From Phycisphaerae bacterium (GTDB lineage Bacteria > Planctomycetota > Phycisphaerae > UBA1845 > Fen-1342), in contig JALHOX010000025.1 of assembly GCA_022842805.1 (NCBI GenBank), positions 1 to 19,792 on the forward strand: 19,792 nucleotides of DNA. The letters run 5' to 3'. Made by a program: the position numbers and the translations under genes. The notes below the pieces were generated by a model. That model had not been told where the DNA came from. It worked only from the letters and a program-made list of their open reading frames with translations, and did not search any database. The stretch's first letter is position 1, and every line of letters starts with the position of its first letter. This document shows positions 15,277 through 19,792 of this stretch, one piece after another.

Positions 15277-15648
15277 TTAGGCCGCAGCGCTCTTGGTCAG
15301 CGCCGCCTTCGCCTTCTCGACGATGAGGTCAAACGCCGTCGGATCGAAAATGGCGATCTCGCTGAGCATTTTGCGGTTCAGGTCGATGTTGGCCTTGCGC
15401 ATGCCGCCCATGAAGCGGCTGTACGAAATGCCGCGCGCTTCGCACGCCGCGGTGACGCGCACGATCCACAGGCTGCGGAAGTCGCGCTTCTTCGCCCGGC
15501 GATGGGCGAAGGCGTAAACGCCGCCCGCGATGACGAACTGCTTCGCCATCTTGAAGTTTGTGCTGCGCGAACCCCAGAAGCCCTTGGCCTTCTTGAGCAT
15601 CGCGTTGCGGCGATGCCGCGTCGCCGCGCCGCCCTTAACTCTGGCCAT
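15277..15648 (-). CDS. rplT: 50S ribosomal protein L20
   Basis: A 23S rRNA-binding protein of the large subunit, needed early in 50S assembly. It has 123 residues, close to the usual 117-119. It begins MARVKGGAATRHRRNAMLKKAKGF, with the typical GFWGSRS, YAFAHRRAKKRDFRSLWI, RVTAACEARGISYSRFM and LNRKMLSEIAI blocks. An ideal AAGGAGG (15661-15655) stands six bases before the ATG. The start lies inside the 3' end of rpmI, overlapping by 14 bases, so the two are translationally coupled. A strong terminator follows. Confidence 0.97.
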   Translation of the reverse strand: MARVKGGAATRHRRNAMLKKAKGFWGSRSTNFKMAKQFVIAGGVYAFAHRRAKKRDFRSLWIVRVTAACEARGISYSRFMGGMRKANIDLNRKMLSEIAIFDPTAFDLIVEKAKAALTKSAAA

Positions 15649-15883
15649 TGTCGGCCTCCTTCAATCGTCGCAGGCGCTTGTTCAGCTTGTCGAGCCGCAG
15701 GCCGCGGAGGTAGTTCGTGTTCAACTTACCGGTCACAGTGTTCTTTTTACGGATGCTGCGAACGCTGTCGCCGGATTTTCCACTCATCAAGTGGTTACCG
15801 CCGATCCGCTTGTAGCGGACCTTGCCGTTGGCGCTGACCGTGACGCGTTTGAGCAGCCCCTTGTTGGGCTTGGACTTATGCAT
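15635..15883 (-). CDS. rpmI: 50S ribosomal protein L35
   Basis: A small basic protein of the large ribosomal subunit. The 82-residue sequence begins MHKSKPNKGLLKRVTVSANGK and continues with a basic GGNHLMSGKSG...RSIRKKNTV region. This fits the L35 pattern (MPKxKTHKGxxKRxxxTxxGK...H...K), although it is divergent. It is about 15 residues longer than the usual 64-66, with a charged C-terminal extension (DKLNKRLRRLKEADNGQS). Assignment rests on this pattern and on its position directly before rplT. GAGG lies ten bases before the ATG at 15883. infC, the usual first gene of the IF3-L35-L20 operon, is absent; a promoter lies immediately upstream. Confidence 0.88.
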   Translation of the reverse strand: MHKSKPNKGLLKRVTVSANGKVRYKRIGGNHLMSGKSGDSVRSIRKKNTVTGKLNTNYLRGLRLDKLNKRLRRLKEADNGQS

Positions 15884-15918
15884 GCAAAGTCGTCCTCGTG
15901 AACAATTGCGAGTCGCGT

Positions 15919-15947
15919 AAGATAGGGTCGACCCGCCGCCGATGCAA
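15919..15947 (-). promoter_or_regulatory. Sigma70-like promoter of rpmI-rplT
   Basis: The minus strand has TTGCAT (15947-15942), a 17-base spacer and TATCTT (15924-15919). Transcription would start near 15912, giving a leader of about 28 bases, too short for the long autoregulatory leader known from other infC-rpmI-rplT operons. Confidence 0.65.
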
Positions 15948-15955
15948 GCGGGTCG
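15925..15955. promoter_or_regulatory. Palindrome and inverted repeat across the rpmI promoter
   Basis: GGGTCGACCC (15925-15934) is a 10-bp palindrome within the promoter spacer. CGACCCGC (15929-15936) pairs with GCGGGTCG (15948-15955) around the -35 box. Overlap with the core promoter makes this a possible operator, though GC-rich palindromes can arise by chance. Confidence 0.35.
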
Positions 15956-16006
15956 CCCGGTTTCCGGCGGGGGGCGGCACAGCGTTTTTTCCCGCTCGAA
16001 ATCCGT

Positions 16007-16036
16007 TTGACGCCCCGCCCCGCGTTCCGCTACTTT
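16007..16036 (+). promoter_or_regulatory. Sigma70-like promoter of rpmB
   Basis: TTGACG (16007-16012), an 18-base spacer and TACTTT (16031-16036) lie about 85 bases before the rpmB start codon. No other promoter candidate is evident on the plus strand between the divergent ribosomal genes. Confidence 0.45.
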
Positions 16037-16120
16037 ACGCGGCTCGGACGGCGGTTCGACCGATGGGGTCGGCCGCCGGCGAAGGAAACATTCAGTTTTG
16101 CAAATGGACGGGCTTTCGAT

Positions 16121-16381
16121 ATGGGCCGCGAATGCATGTTCACCGGGAAGAGGACCACGATGGGTCGCCAGAAGACCTATCGCGGTAAGGCCAAGTACCT
16201 CGGCGGCGTCGGCCGGAAAATCACCGGCATCACGGCGCGGGCCTTTAAGCCGAATATCCAGAAGGTTCGCGCCATCATCGATGGTCAGGTCTGCCGCATC
16301 CGCGTCAGCGCCAAGGCCATGCGCATGGGCCTGGTCATGAAGCCGCCGCGCCGGCCGAAGATGGAAAAGCCCGCCTCCTGA
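16121..16381 (+). CDS. rpmB: 50S ribosomal protein L28
   Basis: A protein of the large ribosomal subunit. It has 86 residues and begins MGRECMFTGKRTTMGRQ, which fits the L28 N-terminus (SRxCxxTGKxxxxG). It continues AFKPNIQKVRAIIDGQVCRIRVSAKAMRMG, the conserved RxxxPNLQ...RVSAKxxR block. The start at 16121 was chosen because family homology begins there; an upstream in-frame ATG at 16007 overlaps the promoter -35 region and would add an unrelated 38-residue arginine-rich stretch. The Shine-Dalgarno sequence is weak. It is transcribed divergently from rpmI-rplT and followed by gatC after 100 bases. Confidence 0.92.
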   Translation: MGRECMFTGKRTTMGRQKTYRGKAKYLGGVGRKITGITARAFKPNIQKVRAIIDGQVCRIRVSAKAMRMGLVMKPPRRPKMEKPAS

Positions 16382-16438
16382 CCTCGCTACGCCCGCGGCG
16401 CGGCGATCTCAGTTTCTCCGGCGATTCGACTCGACCCC

Positions 16439-16459
16439 GTGCAAGGCAGTGCCTTGCAC
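16439..16459. promoter_or_regulatory. Perfect palindrome upstream of gatC
   Basis: GTGCAAGGC, a 3-base AGT centre and GCCTTGCAC form a perfect 9-bp stem, ending 22 bases before the gatC start codon and 57 bases after the rpmB stop. No U-tract follows, so it is a poor terminator. It could be an operator, an attenuating hairpin, or an mRNA processing or stability site between rpmB and gatC. Confidence 0.45.
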
Positions 16460-16481
16460 TACGCGTTTCCGGCGAACCCCG

Positions 16482-16799
16482 ATGAGTCAACCGACGACCT
16501 CCGCCAAGATCGACGCGGCCCGCGTGGCCCACGTCGCCAAATTGGCGCGGTTGTCGTTGTCGGCGGCGGAGTGCGAGCGCTACGCCGTGCAACTGACGCA
16601 AATCTTGAGCTACGCCGAGCGGCTGCGCCGCGCGCCGACCGAAGGGGTCTCCCCGCTCTCCAATCCGAACGACGTCGTAAACGTCACACGCACCGATGAG
16701 GTCGCGCCATCCATCGGCGTCGCGGCGGCGCTGGCCAACGCGCCGCAAAAGCACGGCAGTTCGTTTCGCGTGCCGGCGGTGCTCGAAGGCGGGGCCTAG
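16482..16799 (+). CDS. gatC: Asp-tRNA(Asn)/Glu-tRNA(Gln) amidotransferase subunit C
   Basis: The small subunit of GatCAB, which converts misacylated Glu-tRNA(Gln) or Asp-tRNA(Asn) to the amidated forms; GatC holds GatA and GatB together. It has 105 residues. The diagnostic VAHVAKLARLSLSAAE segment (about 14-29) and the QLTQILSYAERL helix are present, followed by the downstream TEGVSPLSNP and VTRTDEV blocks and the C-terminal FRVPAVLE. The ATG at 16482 was chosen over 16449, which lies within the upstream palindrome and adds residues unlike the family. gatA, commonly next, is not here; ftsK follows. Confidence 0.92.
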   Translation: MSQPTTSAKIDAARVAHVAKLARLSLSAAECERYAVQLTQILSYAERLRRAPTEGVSPLSNPNDVVNVTRTDEVAPSIGVAAALANAPQKHGSSFRVPAVLEGGA

Positions 16800-16840
16800 C
16801 CGACCGCGGGGAGGCGTCCGCGGCCGAGTTTCTCGGAGCC

Positions 16841-16993
16841 GTGGGCCGATCGCCCCGGCGACGAATTGATCGACGCCCGTTGCTCCACATCTTGACCGCC
16901 GCCCGCGATCGATCAACACTGGATGATCTGGAGCGAGTTCGCGAGGCTCGCGCCGGCGGCAGGATGCCGCCATTTCTGATCGTTCAAGGATGA
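16841..16993 (+). CDS. Possible 50-aa ORF before ftsK
   Basis: An open frame from GTG 16841 encodes 50 residues and ends four bases before the ftsK ATG, operon-like spacing. The translation (LLHILTAARDRSTLDDLERV in the middle, ending PPFLIVQG) looks protein-like in composition. I recognise no family, there is no well-spaced Shine-Dalgarno sequence (GGAG is only two bases before the GTG), and the frame is open far upstream inside gatC. It may be chance in GC-rich DNA or a remnant of a gene. Confidence 0.2.
   Translation: MGRSPRRRIDRRPLLHILTAARDRSTLDDLERVREARAGGRMPPFLIVQG
16955..16971 (+). terminator. Hairpin between gatC and ftsK
   Basis: GGCGGCA-GGA-TGCCGCC is a perfect 7-bp stem with a 3-base loop, followed by ATTTCTG. 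The U-tract is weak and the hairpin lies only 26 bases before ftsK. It could be a partial terminator, attenuator or mRNA stabiliser. Confidence 0.3.
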
Positions 16994-16997
16994 TGAC

Positions 16998-19691
16998 ATG
17001 GCCGCAGCCAAGAGCGAACCCTCTTACGCCGCCCTGCGCTTCGCGCTCACCGTCCTGCTCACGCTCACCTGCATCTTCGCCTGGTGCGCACTGCTGAGCT
17101 ACGACGTCGGCGATCCGCCCGCCACCAGCGTTTACCCGCAAAACTCCCCGCCGCACAACTGGTGCGGTCTGGCCGGTTCGCATCTCGCCCACACGCTCTA
17201 TTACTACCTCGGCACCGGCGCCTATGCGCTGCTGGCCGGCCTCACCGCGCTCACATTCGGCATCGCCCAACGGCTGCGCTTCAGCGACCCGTGGTTTCGC
17301 TTCCTGGGCTTCGCGATGGTCTGCGCCGTTTGCAGCACGCTCGGAGCGATCTTTGTCAACGTTTCCGATCGCCAGACGCTGCTCGGCGCGGGCGGCGTGT
17401 TGGGCGGCGCCACCGCGGATTTTCTGACCCGCCTCATGAGCATGTGGGGCACGCTGATCGTGCTGGCCGCCGCCATGCTGATCGGCCTGCTGCTGGCTGC
17501 GGACAATTTTGTGCTGGCCCTGGCGCAATGGCTGGGCATGATGGGGCAGCGCTCGCTGCCGGTCATTCGCCGGCAGGGGGCCCAGGTCGCCTTCGCCGGC
17601 GCTAACGCCATTTCCTCGCTCGGTTCGGCGGGCGCCGCGATTCTCGCCGGCATGGGCGAACGACGCGCTGCCGGAGCGGCGACCGCCGATGCGAAGTCGC
17701 CCACGGCCCGCAAGCCGGCCCGCCCCTCGCCGCGCCTCGTCCGCGAAGAGGAAGAAGCCGAAATCGCCGCCCGCAGCAAGTCGACGCGGAAACCTGCGGC
17801 GGTTGATGAAGAGGATGAAGAGGAATCCGAAGAGGAAACGCCACGCGCCAAAGGTGCGCGCGGCGGTCGCGCTTCGAAGCGCGTGATTGACGAGGAAGAC
17901 GAAGCCGAGTCGGACGAGGCCGAGGAGTCGGAAGACGAACTCGAAGACATCGAGGCCGACGAAGAAGAGGAAGACACGGAAGAGTCGGAAGAGGACGAAG
18001 AATCCGACGGCGGGATCGAAGACACCGGAGATTTCGACGAGGACGAGGAAGACGCGGAAGAGGAGGAGGAAGAGGAATCTCCCGCCGCCGCGGCCACGGC
18101 GAAACGCGGGCCGATTCCGATTCAGACGCGCTTCCCGATTCAGAAACAGATCAAGGCGACCAATGTCGATCCGCGCCCGCAGCCGATCAATTACGGCTTG
18201 CCGCCGCTCACGCTGCTGGAAGACGCGCCGCCGACCGATCGCGTGGTGATCGAGGCGGCCTGTCAGGACAAGGCCCGCGTGCTGGTGCAGACGCTGCGCG
18301 AGTTCAAGCTCGAAGTCGACGTCGTGGGCATCGCCACCGGCCCCGTCATCACCGTGTTTGAGCTCGCGCTCAACCCCGGCATCAAGGTCAGCCAGATTCA
18401 ATCACTCTCCAACGACATGGCCCGCGCCCTCAAGGCGCCCGCCGTTCGCCCCACGCTCCTGCCCGGCCGCAACACGATCGGCATCGAAGTGCCCAACATC
18501 GATAAGGAAAAGGTGCGGCTGAAAGAGATCATGCAGGGCTTCGGCTCAAAGGCCGACGAATACGCGATCCCGCTTTATCTGGGCAAAGACGCCAGCGGCA
18601 AGCCGCTCGTCAACGACATGACGCGCATGCCGCACATGCTGATCGCCGGCACGACCGGCTCGGGCAAAAGCGTGTGCATCGCCAGCATCGTGATGTCGAT
18701 CCTGCTCACCCGTTCGCCCGAGGATGTGAAGCTGATCCTGGTCGACCCCAAGGTGGTCGAACTGGCGATGTTCAAGGACATCCCCCATCTGATGTGCCCG
18801 ATCGTGACCGAGATGTCCAAGGCCGAGGGCATTCTCGACTGGGCCGCCACGCAGATGGACGAGCGGTATGCGCTGCTGGCCGAGGCCGGCGTGAAGGACA
18901 TCAAGAGCTACAACAAGCTCGGCATGGAAGGGTTGAAGGAGCGGCTGAACATCACCGACGACGCCGAGATGGCGCGAATTCCGATCAAGCTGCCCTACAT
19001 CGTGATCGTCATCGACGAATTGGCCGACTTGATGATGATGTCGCCCAAGGAGGTCGAGTTTTACCTTTGCCGCATCGCGCAGAAGAGCCGCGCCGTCGGC
19101 ATTCACCTGATTGTGAGCACGCAGCGCCCGCAGGCCAACGTCGTCACCGGCCTGATCAAATCCAACCTGCCCTCGCGCATCGCCTTCCGCGTCGCCAGCC
19201 GGCTCGATTCGCGCATCGTGCTCGATCAGAACGGCGGCGAATTGCTGATGGGCCAGGGCGACATGCTCTTCCTGCCGCCGGGCTCCTCAAAGCTGATGCG
19301 GGCGCAGGGCACCTATATCGCCGACGACGAACTGCGGGCCATCGTGAAGCACGCCCGTGCCCAGGGCCAGCCTCAGTATCACACCGACCTCATCCGCATG
19401 CCGGGCGCGGGCGGCGCGGGCAACGCCGAGGAACGCGACGAGATGTTCGACCAGGCGGTCGACATCATGATTGAAAGCGGCCGCGGCTCGGTCAGCCTGC
19501 TGCAGCGCCGGCTGGAGATCGGCTACGGCCGTGCCTCGCGCCTGATCGATCAGATGTATGCCGCCGGGATCGTCGGCGAATACAAGGGTTCGCAGGCCCG
19601 CGAGGTGCTGATCACCAAGGACGAATGGAACGCCATCCGCAACCAGCGCGATCGCGAGGAAAGCGCCGAGGAGCAGGGGGCGAACGAGTAG
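16998..19691 (+). CDS. ftsK: DNA translocase FtsK
   Basis: A septum-anchored ATP-driven DNA pump that clears and aligns chromosome termini during division, normally acting with XerC/XerD. It has 897 residues. Four membrane segments lie at about 12-34, 73-92, 100-121 and 147-168. A linker rich in Glu/Asp follows (about 250-365) with runs of acidic residues. The motor domain has an NYGLPPLTLL start, Walker A GTTGSGKS (551-558), Walker B with DE at 673-674 (VIVIDELADLM) and the STQRPQANVVTG block. The C-terminal winged-helix gamma domain (about 820-885, SVSLLQRRLEIGYGRASRLI) recognises polar KOPS-like DNA sites. AAGGA lies eight bases before the ATG. The acidic linker replaces the Pro/Gln-rich linker of E. 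coli. Confidence 0.96.
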   Translation: MAAAKSEPSYAALRFALTVLLTLTCIFAWCALLSYDVGDPPATSVYPQNSPPHNWCGLAGSHLAHTLYYYLGTGAYALLAGLTALTFGIAQRLRFSDPWFRFLGFAMVCAVCSTLGAIFVNVSDRQTLLGAGGVLGGATADFLTRLMSMWGTLIVLAAAMLIGLLLAADNFVLALAQWLGMMGQRSLPVIRRQGAQVAFAGANAISSLGSAGAAILAGMGERRAAGAATADAKSPTARKPARPSPRLVREEEEAEIAARSKSTRKPAAVDEEDEEESEEETPRAKGARGGRASKRVIDEEDEAESDEAEESEDELEDIEADEEEEDTEESEEDEESDGGIEDTGDFDEDEEDAEEEEEEESPAAAATAKRGPIPIQTRFPIQKQIKATNVDPRPQPINYGLPPLTLLEDAPPTDRVVIEAACQDKARVLVQTLREFKLEVDVVGIATGPVITVFELALNPGIKVSQIQSLSNDMARALKAPAVRPTLLPGRNTIGIEVPNIDKEKVRLKEIMQGFGSKADEYAIPLYLGKDASGKPLVNDMTRMPHMLIAGTTGSGKSVCIASIVMSILLTRSPEDVKLILVDPKVVELAMFKDIPHLMCPIVTEMSKAEGILDWAATQMDERYALLAEAGVKDIKSYNKLGMEGLKERLNITDDAEMARIPIKLPYIVIVIDELADLMMMSPKEVEFYLCRIAQKSRAVGIHLIVSTQRPQANVVTGLIKSNLPSRIAFRVASRLDSRIVLDQNGGELLMGQGDMLFLPPGSSKLMRAQGTYIADDELRAIVKHARAQGQPQYHTDLIRMPGAGGAGNAEERDEMFDQAVDIMIESGRGSVSLLQRRLEIGYGRASRLIDQMYAAGIVGEYKGSQAREVLITKDEWNAIRNQRDREESAEEQGANE

Positions 19692-19737
19692 GCGGTTTCC
19701 GATCGGCCGACGAATCAGCCGACGGTAGGGCGGGTTC

Positions 19738-19758
19738 GGCTCGCCGTTCTGACGAGCC
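19738..19758. other. Hairpin downstream of ftsK
   Basis: GGCTCG and CGAGCC form a 6-bp stem with a 9-base loop, 47 bases after the ftsK stop. There is no following T-run, so terminator function is doubtful. The last bases of the window contain nothing else I can identify. Confidence 0.25.
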
Positions 19759-19792
19759 ACGGACTTCGCCCCGCTTCGTCTATCCAAGAACC

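Noticed and set aside
16335..18401. 688-aa minus-strand ORF antisense to gatC and ftsK
   Set aside because: It spans two recognised genes in reverse and shows only Arg/Gly-rich antisense sequence.

Overview
The window is GC-rich bacterial chromosome, most likely from a planctomycete (Planctomycetota, perhaps Phycisphaerae-like). This is inferred from two exported proteins ending in a PEP-CTERM sorting tail (TPEPASLAMLALAALGIRRR), a secreted repeat protein with a C-terminal dockerin-like double repeat (VADIGGFV style), a lysine/alanine-rich histone H1-like protein, and split-up housekeeping operons (rpmI-rplT without infC, gatC without gatA/gatB, fmt-rsmB without def). No phage, insertion sequence, CRISPR array, tRNA or rRNA was recognised.

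Layout. Positions 1-1044 hold no convincing gene. They contain a hairpin-rich stretch (67-514), a strongly G-skewed island (629-710), a short tandem repeat and two copies of a palindromic dispersed repeat. Positions 1120-2979 carry two tandem paralogous PEP-CTERM proteins on the minus strand. Each is preceded by a roughly 95-nt leader with the same two hairpins and the same Shine-Dalgarno block, although the sequence between these blocks has diverged. Divergent from them is smc (3413-6979), followed by a 55-aa H1-like protein (7016-7183). A minus-strand secreted prolyl oligopeptidase (7670-9847) follows, divergent from the fmt-rsmB translation operon (10010-12459). Convergent with that operon is a 787-aa secreted protein with 14 propeller-like repeats and a dockerin-like tail (12658-15021). 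Then come rpmI-rplT on the minus strand and, divergently, rpmB, gatC and ftsK on the plus strand (to 19691).

The genes fall into four groups: chromosome organisation and segregation (smc, H1-like protein, ftsK), translation (fmt, rsmB, rplT, rpmI, rpmB, gatC), exported or surface proteins (two PEP-CTERM proteins, the dockerin repeat protein), and peptide degradation (S9A peptidase). Three sigma70-like promoters share the -35 hexamer TTGCAT, upstream of PEP-CTERM gene 1, smc and rpmI.

The most promising undescribed element is the shared two-hairpin 5' leader of the PEP-CTERM pair. Next is the plus-sense hairpin cluster near the left end, which could be a structured RNA. All functional statements come from reading motifs; no database search was possible.
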